Source of the DNA: Bactrocera neohumeralis | Lineage: Eukaryota > Arthropoda > Insecta > Diptera > Tephritidae | Direction: 5' to 3' | Length of the DNA stretch: 64,000 bases | Assembly (NCBI RefSeq): GCF_024586455.1 | Contig: NC_065920.1 | Coordinates: 71,518,821 to 71,582,820, forward strand | Shown: positions 22,540-35,175 of the stretch, piece after piece | Position numbering within the stretch: position 1 is the first letter of the stretch | How the letters are laid out: the number at the start of each line of letters is the position of its first letter | The notes under the pieces: generated by a model | The model's database searches: none | Told to the model about the DNA's origin: nothing | What the model saw: only the letters and a program-made list of their open reading frames with translations | Made by a program: the position numbers and the translations under genes

Positions 22540-22984
22540 TATTATATAATGTTATTGGACTGTTTGAAAGACGAAATCGCCGCAACGGCCGCATTTCAAG
22601 AAAAACGAAATGTTGATTTACCAAGGCAATGCACCGCGTCACAAGTCAGTGAAAACTATGACAAAAATCCATAAATTGGGCTTTGAATTGCTTCTGCATA
22701 CACCATATTCTCTAGATCCGGCTTCCAGCGACTATTTCCTGCTCTCCGACCCCAAAGAACTTCTCGATGAGTAGAAAGTTTCACCGAATGAAGAAGTGAT
22801 CACCGAAACTGAAGCCTATTTTGAGGCAAAAGACAAATCGTACTACAAAAATGGTATCGAAATGTTGGAGGCTCGCTATAATCAATGTATCACCCTTAAA
22901 GGGAGCTATGCTGATTAAAAAAACGAGTTTTGACAAACAATATGTTTTACAATAATAGGTCGGGACTTATTAATTGACCTGTTA
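22540..22984 (+). mobile_element. Irritans-type mariner, C-terminal half
   Basis: The plus strand reads ENRRNGRISRKTKM-like text, then YQGNAPRHKSVKTM, HKLGFELLLHTPYS, NEEVITETEAYFEAKD and SYYKNGIEMLEARYNQC, typical of irritans-group mariner transposases. One stop replaces a residue after LLDE. The element ends with an inverted-repeat-like GACTTATTAATTGACCTG at about 22966-22983, which abuts the next, oppositely oriented fragment. Confidence 0.75.
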
Positions 22985-23500
22985 AGTATTGGTTGTGATG
23001 GCCTTCAGTTTCTTCAACGGGCTTGAGTTTTTCGGAGCGGCTTTTTTCGAGAGCTGCATTCGCCAGATTGAGAGTTTCGACTTCATTTTCATAAACCCAC
23101 ATCTCGTCACTAGAAATGATACGTTTGACGAATGTAGGGTGTTCAGCTACGTTGTCAAACACGGCTTTTCCAGTTCTCACAAAAGATTCAGTTATTTTGT
23201 TACGAGTATAGTATTGATATATTTCATACACAAAACATTAACAACAAAGTGTTTTAAGTCTATCCATGCGAGATGTTAAGATTCTCTGCTATTTCTCTAG
23301 TGAAACGATTATCAAATATGTTCTCCTTAACTTTTTCGATGTTATCATCATTATCAAAGGTGGATGGACCATTTGGATCATTTAATTTTTCGATGGCTTC
23401 ACGAACTTCACTCAATGCTTTCTCTCGAATATAGGTGTACGTGATAAAGCAGGCTCTCTAAAATACTTCTGTTACATTTTCAACGATTCCGCAGACGTGA
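22985..23500 (-). mobile_element. Irritans-type mariner, N-terminal half, opposite strand
   Basis: The minus strand gives EAIEKLNDPNGPSTFDNDDN, then EIAENLNISHG, then AVFDNVAEHPTFVKRIISSD and EMWVYENEVET, the helix-turn-helix and first catalytic block of an irritans mariner. Stops interrupt it. With 22540-22984 it forms a tail-to-tail pair, so the locus was rearranged or hit twice. Confidence 0.7.
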
Positions 23501-23689
23501 TTCCATTGGAGATATAAAGTGGAAAGTAAAGTCATTGGTGAATTTGGTATTACCAATTATATATGCGTAGGTTGTATATATTGTATTGATTAATTGTTAT
23601 GCAATACAAAGACCGACTGGGTTTTGTAATACCAAATTCAGTTTTATTCGAGCAAAAGTATTTGTCTGAGAGAATATCAATGCTTTATA

Positions 23690-24812
23690 AAAAGTGTTAC
23701 AGTGATCGGACTTAGTTCAAATATGCGCCGTTTCGTTCGATAATCTGTTTCCATCTAGACGGCAACTTCATAATACCCCCCTAGTAGAAGCTCCCCTAAT
23801 TATTTGCGAAGAACTCGAACAGTCACTTTTCACAAGCCTTTTTTTAGTTCAACTTTACACCAACAAGGGCGTTTGCCATGGATAGAAACAGGTGGTAATC
23901 ACTTAGCGCTATGTCCGGGCTCTATGTGGATGCAATAAATCCTCCCATCCGAGCTCCCGTAGCTTCTGACGAGTCATCAACGAAGTGTGTGGTCTGGCGT
24001 TCTCCTGGTGGAAAACTACATCCATCTTGTAGGTCAATTCTGGACGCTTCTGGTCGATCGCCTGCTTCAAGCGGTCCAGTTGTTCGCAGTAGATGTTAAA
24101 ATTAAGCGTCTGGCCATATGGGAGCAGCTCATAATGGATAGTTTCCCTTCGAATCCCACCAAACACACAGCAAAATCTTCCTGGCCGTCAATCCCGGCTT
24201 GGTCACTGTTTGGTACAATTTACCTCCCTTCGCCCATGACCATTTTCGCTTGATATTGTCGTAAGTGATCCATTTTTCAGCGCCAGTCAGCATCCGCTCC
24301 AAAAATGGGTCGAGTTCGTTCCGTTTCAGCAGCATATCACAGGCGTTGATTCGGTCGAGAAGGTTTTTTTGCGTCCAATCATGCGGCACCCAAACATCAA
24401 GCTTTTTTGTGTATCCAGCCTTCTGCAGCTGGTTTAAAATGGTTTGGTGACTAACTCCTATATACTGGGCGATGTCGCGAGATGCCACATGCCGGTCTAA
24501 CTCGATGTTTTCCATTATTTGTTCGATATTCGTCGTCACAGGTCTTTCGCCGGCTGGTTTATCCATGGTGTCGTTTTTACCCGCTCTGAATCGTCGAAAC
24601 CATTCCTTCGCAGTTCGAAGTGATAGAGTACCACTCCCCAAAACACCATTAATCTCACGGAACGTTTCTCTAGCGGATTTGCCTTTAATGAAGGAAAACT
24701 TTAAAATAGCGCGATTTGCGGCGTTAGTGAATTCCATGTTTGCACGTCTATAACTGTTGAACGCCAAACTAATCATGCATAGCGTCGTTTTGTAGGTTAG
24801 AGATTGGGGCAT
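23690..24812 (-). mobile_element. Near full-length mariner transposase, inactive
   Basis: The frame 24812-24129 covers the start MEFTNAANRAILKFSF, KGKSARETFREINGVLG, the two helix-turn-helix regions (RDIAQYIGVSHQTILNQL) and WVPHDWTQKNLLDR. The first catalytic motif is TGAEKW, so Asp is replaced by Ala. After a shift, 24166-23909 gives HYELLPYGQTLNFN and HQENARPHTS, where the second Asp is Glu. The end, with SDYHLFLSMANALVG and SRWKQIIERNGAYL, runs to about 23720 with stops. It is dead by two catalytic changes and a frameshift. It is a full-size relative of 14456-15112. Confidence 0.85.
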
Positions 24813-26485
24813 TTTGGCTCTTCGCTTGCAGTTAAAATTTACAATTTTATTTAAGAACTAAGAAATATATTCCATATGAATACTCCAACAAACATTATAA
24901 TGGGTAAAAGAATGCATTATTTTTTCTCCTTTATAATCTGTATATCTATGAATAGCTCAAGAAATGCATCCCCAAAAATCTTAACATTAATAGAAAGGTC
25001 CTTTTCAGTCATATTTTTTTACTATTGAAAAGAAAAATTTAAATCTCAGTATCAACTATTTGAAAAAAAAATGTCACCTCTTATGTCCTTAGGAAATTGA
25101 TTGTTCTACAAAAACATTAAAAGAGAGCAAAATTTATTAAAAAGTGTCTACCAACCTATTTCATCAAAGTATAAAGTGAAAAAGAAAACGATTTTCACCC
25201 ATCCTAACACACATAGGCCACTTTCTTTCATTTATGCAAAACATAAACACTTTTAATACCCACACTTGAGGTTGTAAATATGTATCTGAAGAGTTTGCTC
25301 AGTGAACATAAAACAATGTTTGTTTTATTAAATCAGATATGCCATTGACTTAGAAAACCAAAGTACTTACCTCAATCAAGGGTAGAATAGCACACACATA
25401 TTGCAAACATACTTGTATTTACATAAGCTCAAACTTGCACTCAGAACATTTTTTGACGCAGCAGAAGAGCTGCTCAAGCAGTTATCAAAAGAATGAGAGT
25501 CGGAGAAAGCCAAAAATCAGGTGAAAGTAAGCGCTAAAAAGGATTTACGTGGCTTGCGCTAATGTGTCTGATTGTTTCTGCTGCTTACTTTTATTTTTGT
25601 GCTCTTTTTGAGGGGATTTGCTTAATGCTTTTACACAGAATTTCATATACATATCTCACGCAAAGGCTCACAAGAGTTGCTTTATTTTTGGCGGATATCT
25701 TAAGTTCCTTATGCGGAGTGCGGGCAACTTAACTTCCTTATGCGGGGAATAATGATTAATTGTATTTATAAGCAGTGCTTTATAGTGTTCGTTTTGGGTT
25801 TCGTGTGTGATAATTAATCAAAATATCTTAAGCTTGTTAGAAGGCCATTAAAATAATTTGCTTAACTGCAAGTTGTGATATTGATAGATTCGGAGGCGGG
25901 TGAAATGAGTTGCAAAGAAATATTTATACAAAGCTTTTAACTTTTCAAAGGATTAAGTATTATGGATATTTTTTTTTTCAAAAGCATTTATAGCATTTTG
26001 AAAAAATATTATTCAAAAACAAAACAATTAACTGCGCTCCGGCACCGAAATTTGGTGACTTACTTGATTATAAGCAGTGATTATCAACGTCTTTAAAATG
26101 GTAAAAATGTAAAGAAAGAAAGAACTAGGCCGTAGATTGAAACCCCTGAGAAATGAAAGCTAAAATAAATAATTTATGAACGATCTGTGGTCGGGATTTA
26201 TAGCTTTTGTATTCAGATTTTTTTTACATAACCTAAAAACTTAAGTGAAAAGTTAAAAAATTTATATTTTGGGTTTTGTAACTTTTTTATTTTTTGGTTT
26301 ACGCTTACCTTCTTATGTCCCAAACTTTATTTGAAATAAGAATCGGGGGTTATTTTTTAAATTTTTTTTACAACATATTTTTTATGGTGTATGTTAGCAT
26401 AACATACACTTTTTTTCATTGCTATAAGTCTTTGTGAAATGCTGTAAAAATATATTTCTATTCCCAATAATGTTATTTTAAAACT
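24813..26485. other. AT-rich spacer, no gene
   Basis: Nothing recognisable. Repeated TTAAGTTCCTTATGCGG and TTAACTTCCTTATGCGG at about 25700-25745 form a small local direct repeat. Long T runs occur at 26220-26420. Confidence 0.4.
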
Positions 26486-26489
26486 CTAT

Positions 26490-27000
26490 GGTGATTCTGA
26501 CAATTCTACGAAAACAATTTTTTTTTGCTTTGTAGACATACGGCTTCTGGTGGAAGAGGGCCGCATCATTGGAACAGTGTGAAATTCAATAATTTCGGAA
26601 AGGCGAACATCTCCCTTCTGATATGCATGTACATACATACGTACGTACTTAGAGTTGGTGTTTTCTGTGTATTGTCTGTGAAGCTTTGAGCTTAAGTCGC
26701 ATTTGCCTCCACAAGCATATTTCCTCATGTGTACATTTGTTGTATACAACAACAATTTTGCTTTCAAAAATCCGAAAAATGTAGACATTTGTTAACAGCA
26801 ACCTGGGATGGCTATATCGTCTTGCTGCTGGAATATGCTTACCTGGTAAAGTGTTTTTTTCGAAATCTTTATTTCGCAGAATTTTTCTACAAATTTTTTT
26901 CCTGTAAATTAAAAGAGTTTGTAAAGTGTTGTTTGTGTTCCTAATAAGTGTTCATTTGTATGCATCAAGCAAGCTGCTCGAGTAAGTGACAAATATCTTC
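26490..27000 (+). repeat. Dispersed repeat family G, copy 1
   Basis: Shares a strongly conserved core with 48357-48858, 60200-60765 and 62918-63335: TTGTTGTATACAACAACAA, GTAGACATTTGTTAACAGCA, then TGCTGGAATATGCTTACCTG immediately followed by GTAAAGTG. The core is better conserved than its flanks. Its ACCTG/GTAAAG junction looks like a splice donor. Non-coding; the element class is unknown. Confidence 0.65.
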
Positions 27001-27005
27001 CAAAA

Positions 27006-29300
27006 ACAAGTAAGGAAGCACTGAGTTCGTGTGCAACCGAACATTTTATACTCTTGCAACTTGCAAGAATCAAAGTGAAGGAAATACTTTAAGGTTTGAA
27101 ACGTAAGCCAGAAGATCAAAATCTAAGCAATTTGATATACATATATAGTACATACATATGTACATATAACTCCATTCACTGACACATTCGACACAGAATC
27201 GAAAACGTTATATGTGGTTCATGGGGGTTGGGGTACTATCGACCCGATTTTTTCTATTAACTGTAAACATGCCGCATACTAGAAAAATGTTTCCTGGGTT
27301 TCATTTAGGTACTTCACATACAATCAATAATATGGAGCAAAGTCAGCCGGATGTTCGAAAATCCTGATAATAGTTATATGGGGGCTAGGTCAAGTTTTCG
27401 CTCAATTGTATCTATTTTAGGCACAAAGATACACTGTTATTATTCTGTAATATTCATTGAGATAACTCAAATATTGGCCAATATACATATGTATGTAGTA
27501 CAAAGTCACCTAGAAGTTCGAAAATCTTTATATCAGGTATATTGAGGCTCAGGGATGTATTTACCCGATTCAACCCATTTTTGATACACAGAAATACTAT
27601 TGTGAAAGGTTTCTCTGTGAATTTCAATAGCATATCTCACACATTTTCCGATATTTTCGGTTAAAAGTCAACCATAGATACTGTGGTCTACACATTCGGT
27701 ACCTAGGAACGTGAACAGTTTTGGTTGGATTTGAACAATTTTTGGTCATAAGATTCCATATACCAAGAGTATTACTATATATCCCGTTATATTAATTTCT
27801 TCTTGATTTTTTACACTGGAAAGTAAAAGAATCAATTGGAATTTATAATTTTGTTACATGGAAAGTAGGTGTGGTTGTGGTCCGATTTAGCCCATTTGCA
27901 CAACATGATAAAGATATAGTAGGAGAATGCCACGTACTAAATTTTGTCGAAATCTGTTGGCCGGGTCCCGATATATGGGTTGGGTCCCAAAATATGCCCA
28001 TCTTCCAACTTTCACACCTGCTCCCATAAACCGTTCTCGTACCATCTCGTAGGTAAAATTGAATGTCTCTGCCGTTATTAGTTATTGATATATTGCGATT
28101 TAAGTAGTTTTGAACAATACCGTTATATGGACAGTGAGCGCTGTTATCTTCCGATTTCATTCATTTTCGGACTGGCGATAGGAGCCTTTTTAATATTTGC
28201 GCTGAGCCACTTTGGATGTTGCAGCTTTAGTAGTATAGAACATATATATTAAACATATTAGAAGGCGGGACCACGCCCACTTTTTACAAATATTTTGCCC
28301 GGAGGTGACCCTTGCTACTGCAAAGCAAAGTAAATAGGTCTTTTTGAATCTAGCGCCCCCTGGTGGCGCCTTCTATATGGTGATTGATGAAACAAGTTTA
28401 TGACGATGATTGCCTATCCCGTAGCAGAGTGCACGAGTGGTTTCAACGTTTTCAAAGTGGTCGTGAGGACACAAATGACGATCAAGATGTGGGCCAATCA
28501 AAATCCGTGATCACCGGAAATTCCAACGAAACTGTGCGTGAATTCATTTGTCAGCCGAAATCATCGGTTCATGCGAAATGATGAACATCTCCAAAACATC
28601 GATTTATCGCATTCTTACCGAACAGTTGGCCTTACAAAAGGTGTGTGCACGGTTTGTTCCGCACAATTTGATTGACGACCAAAAATTGCTCAAAATCTAA
28701 CATTCGAAGGACGATTACTTGACCAAAAATCACATTTTAACCATTAACCACTCCCCGTATTCACCTAATATGGCACCGTGCGACTTCTTCCTTTTCGTAA
28801 AAATGCATTTGCCCATGAAAGGAAACGTTATCAATTGATGTCGACCAACGAGCTAAAACACTCGTTCGACATGACCGCTGTATTGAAGCAGAAGGAGACT
28901 ATTTTGAATAAAATAAATTGATTTTGCCGAAAAAAACCATTTGTTCTGTTTTTTTAAAGCACTGTTTACTTTGGAACGCACCTTGTAGATAATTTGAGTG
29001 CTTAGTTATGGTACTTTATCTGTTTCCTATTAATGCCGTTATATGGGCGTGGCAGTTGTCCGCTTACGCATCTACAAACTCCGACTTATTTGCAAGGAGC
29101 ATGCCGGGTTCTTCCATTGTTATCAAGTTACATCATGGACGGATGGACGGACAGACAAATAGAAACCCGGATTTCAACATCTCTCGTCATCCTGATCGTT
29201 TATATATAATTATATAACTCTATATCTATCTCGCTGAGCTTTAGGTACACATACAACCGTTAGGTGAACAAAACTATTACACTCTGTAGCAACATGTTGC
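27006..29300 (+). repeat. Dispersed repeat family D, longest copy
   Basis: Runs from AAGTAAGGAAGCACTGAGTTC, through ATTTTATACTCTTGCAA, to the GGACGGACAGACAAATAGAA block, CCTGATCG and the end GTAGCAACATGTTGC. Partial copies are at 8640-9545, 51560-51935 and 57140-58745. No transposase frame was found in it, so it is non-autonomous or of a class not recognised here. A mariner derivative (28307-28987) is nested inside. Confidence 0.65.
28307..28987 (+). mobile_element. Internally deleted mariner derivative, copy 1
   Basis: The ends match the inverted repeats of 43082-43766 (right end TTTACTTTGGAACGCACCTT). The frame at 28384-28581 has QVYDDDCLSRSRVHEWFQRF and GQSKSVITGNSNETVREF. Further on, KVCARFVPH is joined straight to DYLTKNHILTINHSPYSP and APCDFFLF. 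The region with the first and second catalytic Asp is gone. The same deletion junction is present at 43082-43766. Confidence 0.8.
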
Positions 29301-29633
29301 ATGTGTATAAAAAATGAAAAAAAATGTTCCATAAATTTTTTATATGATTTTGATTGTCATTTAATGAATATAAAATTTTGTTTTTTATACAAACAAAATC
29401 TGTCGATTTACAGGCCTGAGGAGTGGGGTCGCCAAGAAAAACAGTTTTTCCTGGTTGACATGATTCCAACCCGTTGTAGTGATTTAAAACTCATAAATTG
29501 AAAAAATTCTTTATTAGCAAAGAAGTCGCTATGCGATTGACCTTCGTTAAAGAAAATAAAATTCACAAAATGAGGTCGACTTAAAAATAATTTTTTTTTG
29601 ACCATTTCGAATATATTAAATGTACTTAATATC
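29301..29633. other. AT-rich spacer, no gene
   Basis: Nothing recognised. Confidence 0.35.
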
Positions 29634-29765
29634 GGGTAGTCGAAAAAGTCTTTTCGTATTTCTTATGAAATTTTAACTTATTTTTTATATTTATAATAAT
29701 AAATAAATAAACAAATATGTACCATTTTGGTCGACCACTTTTCGAGTCATTATTCCATTAGTGTC
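29634..29765 (-). mobile_element. Mariner 3' end fragment
   Basis: GGGTAGTCGAAAAAGTCTTT is the inverted repeat found at both ends of 48991-49466. The minus strand then reads VVDQNGTYLFIYL, the C-terminus of that mariner. It is a 130-base remnant. Confidence 0.75.
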
Positions 29766-29875
29766 TTTCACATCGAAATTTCCAGAACGGTTAAAAAGGT
29801 TTCGTAAAAAATGCGTTCAACGTTTTACTACAATTTTTATAAGTTCGGAAATAATTCAAATTTTAAAAAAGCTTT

Positions 29876-30106
29876 TTCTTCTACTTCTTTACTGGCATAG
29901 ACACCGCTTTCGCGGTTATAGCCGACAGCGAGCCAACCGTTTCTCTTTTCACAAAATAGAGCCAATAGGAGATTTCAAGCGAAGCCAAGTCCTTCTCCAC
30001 CTGGTATTTCCAACGGAGTGGAGGTCTTCCTCTGCTTCCATTGACGGGTACTGCGTCAAAAACTTTCAGAGCTGGAGTGTTTTCGTCCATTCTGGAGATA
30101 TTTTTG
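29876..30106 (-). mobile_element. LINE 3' end, antisense
   Basis: The minus-strand frame 30090-29881 reads MDENTPALKVFDAVPVNGS, RGRPPLRWKYQVEKDLASLE, the C-terminal text of the LINE type at 1481-2345. It ends at the family's 3' tail. Confidence 0.75.
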
Positions 30107-31235
30107 ATGATCTAAACTATCGAATAATGATACAAATTTCGGTTGTTCAAATTTCTAGCTAACGATGTCTCCTTAAAGGTCGTTACTTTTCAACCCACAA
30201 CTTAGTTTCTGCTCTTACCTTAGGTCGTTGTAAGGATCATATCTTCTTATAGAAAAATTTTTAGATTTCAGCCAATGCAAGGTCTTAGTTTGTCGGAAAT
30301 CGCAATGGACATTTAATTTTATCTCAAAAAATATATATTTTCTGAAAATTTGTCTAAATTTATCCACAAAATTTAAACATTTAACATATATATTAGTTTG
30401 CGTTTTATTACCAAAAAATTGTCTTCTTTCTTTAATGCACTTGTGTATAGTGATTATATGATAACTGAAATATTTGCTTATGATCTTCCTTGCAAGTATA
30501 TTCATCAGAAATCTATAAATAACATCTATCGTATTGAGTGCTTTAAGAAATGCCAGAAATTTCATGAGCCACTTCATTCGCTTTATATTATTTGTGCCAG
30601 TTGAATAACCGCGCTAAATCAAACAAATAGTATTTAGTATATACACGCTTACATATGTGAGTAAATAAATAGATACATGTATATATATATATATACCACC
30701 CACTTCACAAAATCCGCCAGCAAAATGTTTACATACGCCCAACAGGCTTACTCCCGCCTTTGTTTTCCAATAAATTACTTTCTTTTCATATTAACGGCAT
30801 TATGCAGTGATGCGTAGCATACAAAAAGGCGCAGAGTGGGTGTTTTTCATACCAAAAGCCAAATTACGAATCAACATATATTTATTGATGCCAACTATGT
30901 TGAGTTGTGGTAGTGTGTGTGCGTGTGAGTGTTTGCAAACGAACACGTTCAATTGATGTTTGATTGTACGTGAGCGTAAATAATATGCGCGCCATGGTTA
31001 GTGGTGTATGTGCCGACGGCGGCGCAACTCATACGGATTCTTTTCGCAAAATTTTTGCTGGCATAATTTTCGTTGTGGCAACAAACATGCAGTCGATTTT
31101 ATTTCATTCATTCAATTGTAAATAAATCATGAACTTTGATTAACGCGAAATTAAGTTGTCTGAGTGAAGTATGATAAGTGCAGGGCATAAAGAAAGAAAG
31201 AGAAAAAAATTGGTAAAAAAAAGTTACAAAAAACA
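30107..31235. other. AT-rich spacer with microsatellite
   Basis: A TA run lies at 30677-30698 and TG-rich sequence at 30910-30935. Open frames of up to 120 codons at 30215-30577 have AT-biased composition and no recognised domain. No gene is supported. Confidence 0.4.
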
Positions 31236-31299
31236 GAAGAATGCAAGATTCGGCTGCACTGTTGCTATAATACCCTTCACAGTTGCGTTTCTTATAACT

Positions 31300-31850
31300 T
31301 TAAAGGGTATAAAGAGATCTTTATCTTGAATTTGAGCTGTTAGTTTGTATGGCAACTATATGCCATAGTGATCCGATCAGAACAATTTTTTCGGAGATTA
31401 AATGCCTTGCTTTGAAGAATAGTTCATGCAAAATTTCGTGAAGATATCTCGTCAAATGCAAAAGTTTTCCTTACAAGAACTGGAGTTTGATCGGTCAGTT
31501 TGTATGGCAGCTGTATGCTATAGTTGCTCGATTTGAAAAATTTCTGCGCAGGTTACATTGTTGCCTTAGAAAATAATCCAGGCAAAATTTCGTGTAGATA
31601 TCTTGTCAAATGCAAAAGTTTTCCATATAAGCATTTAATCTGAATCTTTCAGTTTGTATGGCAGCTATATGCTATAGTAGTCTGATAACAGCGATTCCGA
31701 TAGATAAGCATCTTCTTTGGTAGAAAAAGATGTGGACAAAATATCAGATCGATATGTTGAAAACTGTGGTACTAATTCGCAAATATACGGACAGGACATG
31801 GCTAAATCAACTCAGCTCGTTACAGTGTTAAAGGTATAAAATGATAGAAA
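31300..31850. repeat. Tandem array of about 155-base units
   Basis: AGTTTGTATGGC recurs at 31342, 31497 and 31651, giving periods of 155 and 154 bases. Each unit also has a CTATATGCTATAG-like phrase, a CGTGAAGATATC phrase and CAAATGCAAAAGTTTTCC. The array ends with the family signature AAATCAACTCAGCTCGT. A similar array lies at 55690-56380. Confidence 0.8.
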
Positions 31851-33064
31851 AGGAAAATTTATAAAAATGTGAGTAAACAAACAAAATACGCAACGGGTTA
31901 AAAGACCATCAGCAGATAGTTCGGGTCTCAGCATTTGATTTTTCCAAACATTTTTCCGAAATATTCAACAATATAATTTCAAGGCCTCTAAAGGAAAGTT
32001 ATTGGCAGTAACTCAGGTTATTGGTACTGAAAATGTATAAGCTGATATATTATTTAAATATATTTAATACTTAAACTCTTAAATTCAATTATCTAAACAA
32101 AAACACTGAACATTTACCGAAAGCTTTGATGAAAACAATCCACAAGTTAAAGTTACAACAAGTAACCGCCTCGCTTTACACTGATTTATAGCGCTCAACA
32201 CATTTACTGCTATATATTTGCTCATAATTTATGCGCCAAATGCATGTATTTGCTTAATTATCATGCCATGTTTTCTTACGAAAAAATATTATAATTTGTT
32301 GCTTTTGTGACTCTTTCTCTGGCATTTTATCTTTCCCAAAGGTATTTGCGTTTGATATCATCGCCTGTACCGTTATATTTCAGCGCAATTGATTTTGCTT
32401 AGCAGCTGTTTGCCTTTGAGACCGCCACAGACATTGCCAAAAAAATCATGCCACCGCTTTGTACATCCCAAGTGACTTGATGAATTTTTTCCTTCGTTGC
32501 TGCGTCTCAAAATAGGCAACGTTTTTAACGATGCTCGCAGGAATTAGGCAGATTGCCGAAATTAACGAACTGTTAAGTTAATGGAATGGAATTAGCAAAT
32601 TGGGTATTCACTTAATTTCATTAAAGGTTTTTGGGATTTGAATCTGAGCAAAATGAATTGATTTGATTATATTAAGTTGTTGATAGGAAAATTGTCTCGA
32701 AGTATGGAGCTGTTTGGAAAATTCTATTGTTTAATTGTAGAAAAAACACTGTGCGATTGATTATCATTGTTTTCATTGGCGTCTTTGGCAGTGCAGAGCT
32801 CTCAGTTAAGGTTACTTGGTTACTTTATGTTGGAGACTACACTGTATTCTTTAATTGATATGCTATTAAAATTATGAATTCGGCCAAAAATTTGAAATAG
32901 CGAAGAACGAAGTTCCCAGCGTGATTTCAAACACCTGCAAGTGATACCAGTACGTATCTCTGATATGTACATAAAAGCTTGCAATCCCTGTGGTTTATAT
33001 GTAGATCTATTTACATCTATATTAAAGGTTAGATTCAATTACAAAAGCTAAGTTATACTCTCGT
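31851..33064. other. AT-rich spacer, no gene
   Basis: Nothing recognised. It is lower in repeats than its neighbours. Confidence 0.4.
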
Positions 33065-33660
33065 CGTCTCGAGACCTCGTTGACGACGAACTACGTCTAA
33101 AGCGGCCATCAGCATCAACTGATGATCAACACGTCAATAATATAAAGTAACTTGTGCTTGTTAATCGACAATTAGCATTCAGTGAGCTTACTGGCTTCGT
33201 TGGAATATCGGAACGATCGGTGGAAACCATTTTGAAAAATCATTTGCGCCTAAAGAGAGTGAAACCACGATTGGGACCAAAATCATTAAATTAAAAAAAA
33301 AACAGCGTCGCGTTAGAGTCTGCGAAAACTGCTTTCCGACTACCAGGATATCATGAAACGTACTATTACTGGAGATGAGTGTTGGATCTATGCATACGAC
33401 CCGGAAACAGACGATTAATCGACCGAATATTGTGGCAAAGGTGAGCCGAACCACGTCAAAGCAGGTCACAAATCAAGATTATGTTGACAGTGATACAATA
33501 AGGCACCGTCGCATACTGCTTTGAGTCTTCGTGAGTTTTTCGCCAAATTTTTAACCAATTTCGTGCCGCAAATTGAAGCTTCTGGCTACTCACCGTTCCG
33601 GGGAAACCGTTTTCAGTCAATTGAAGATATTAAACGTGAATCTCTACGCGGATGTTCTTA
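33065..33660 (+). mobile_element. Decayed mariner transposase
   Basis: The plus strand reads DDELRLKRPSASTDDQHVN, then VGISERSVETILKNHLRLKR, and, after a shift, MKRTITGDECWIYAYDPET-like text, the helix-turn-helix and first catalytic block of an irritans-like mariner. Several stops and shifts are present. The C-terminal half is missing. Confidence 0.7.
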
Positions 33661-33811
33661 GGTTACTCAGATGATACTTGGTCAAAGACCGGAAGTCGTG
33701 AACTGCTTGAGCCATATGTAAAAGAATCGTTTCTGGCCACTTCCAAGTGAATGGCGATCACAGAACTTTCCGCACTTGCGTGAACTTCAACACATGACTC
33801 CCACCTCCAGA

Positions 33812-34185
33812 AGTAAAGTCCTCTCTTGACGAACAAAAACCAAACTCTATAAGTCATTCATTATTCCCGTTCTGCTAAATGGTGCAGAGGCATGGACGAT
33901 GACGATGACAACTGATGAGTCGACGTTGCGAGTTTTCGAGAGAAAGGTTCTGCGAAAGATTTATGGTCCTTTGCACGTTGCCCACGGGGAATAACGCATT
34001 CGATGGAACGATAAGCTTCACGACATTGACATAGTTCAGCCACTCCGTTGGAAGGACCAAGTGGAGAAGGACCTGGCTTCGCTTGGAGTTTCCAATTGGC
34101 GCCACGTAGCGGGAACGACTGCGCGCTGTTGTTAACTCGGCTATAATCGCGTAAGCGGTGTCTACGCCAGTAAAGAAGAAGAAGT
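33812..34185 (+). mobile_element. Non-LTR retrotransposon 3' fragment
   Basis: AGTAAAGTCCTCTCTTGACG to the 3' tail matches 16285-16600 and continues to the family end with ...GGTGTCTACGCCAGTAAAGA. Translation gives AEAWTMTMTTDESTLRVFER and VLRKIYGPLHVAHGE, interrupted by a stop. Confidence 0.75.
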
Positions 34186-35059
34186 ATGTACATACTCTGT
34201 ACTTGAATAGCAATATAGGGTTCCTATTTGGAAGTCTAGAGTTTCATATCGCTATATGACCATAGGAAGTCGCTATAAATTATAAACTTTATAAATACTA
34301 GCCTTGAACTCACTGACTCATGGCTCGAATCTGGTTATGAAATGTCTAGCCTTGCTATCAACGGAATCGCATTACTTGTGGAAAAGATTTGCTTGGGTAC
34401 CACAGCCTGGCAGGAGGTGAGTGTAGGACAAATTCGGCACCTTTGCGTGGCAAGATTCGTTTGGCTCAAAATTTTTCACACTTTGCAAGATAAGGTTTAC
34501 GATAATTTTAAGCGGTTTCACCAGGTCTGTTGGTATCCAAACGGTGAAGTGTACAATCCTTAGTTACAAATGGTGATTGAAAGAAGATGAAGAGGAAACA
34601 TCTCAACGCTTTCTTCTTGATGTAACCACATTTGCAAGAAAACAACCTGAAAGTCTCTTCTTTGGACATCGAGCTTTGGTTTTAAGAAGAAATAGCAGCT
34701 GGCTGGCAAAAATTTTTCAACCCTTGTGTTATCCGAAAGGAACGTATGTGTCCCGGTGTATTTTCAAAGATACCTAGCGCAGAAAACAAGTGGTTAAAAA
34801 GGGTTAAATTAGTCCCATTTCGTAGCTTATACTATTCTTAACAATATTTTTTTTACATTCGTGGTATTTTAAATAGTAAACACGTGTTCATTTGCCGAAA
34901 TAGAGCGAACAGTAGGACGCGTATTGATTATGCGAAATATGTTTTATATACTTCAACGGCTTTTCGGATCGTAAGGGTTAAGAGATGTTGAATTACCTAA
35001 ATTACCAAATCAACGGCTCTGTCATACTTATTATACATGTGATATTTTGGGAATTAAAA
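34186..35059 (+). mobile_element. Possible LINE C-terminal remnant in spacer
   Basis: The frame 34577-34777 reads MKEDEEETSQRFLLDVTTFA and RRNSSWLAKIF, resembling the acidic zinc-knuckle tail of R1/LOA LINE proteins. The rest shows nothing recognisable. Confidence 0.4.
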
Positions 35060-35175
35060 ATCTAGTTCTTGACGTCGTCAAATCCCAGATCAACTAATGT
35101 GTTAAATATTCGACAAAATTTTTATTTTAATTTATGAAACCTACATATATAAAAATAAGTTATATAAACAAATAT

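Noticed and set aside
30215..30577. 120-codon minus-strand frame
   Set aside because: Lys/Ile/Phe-rich text from AT-rich DNA; no family resemblance.
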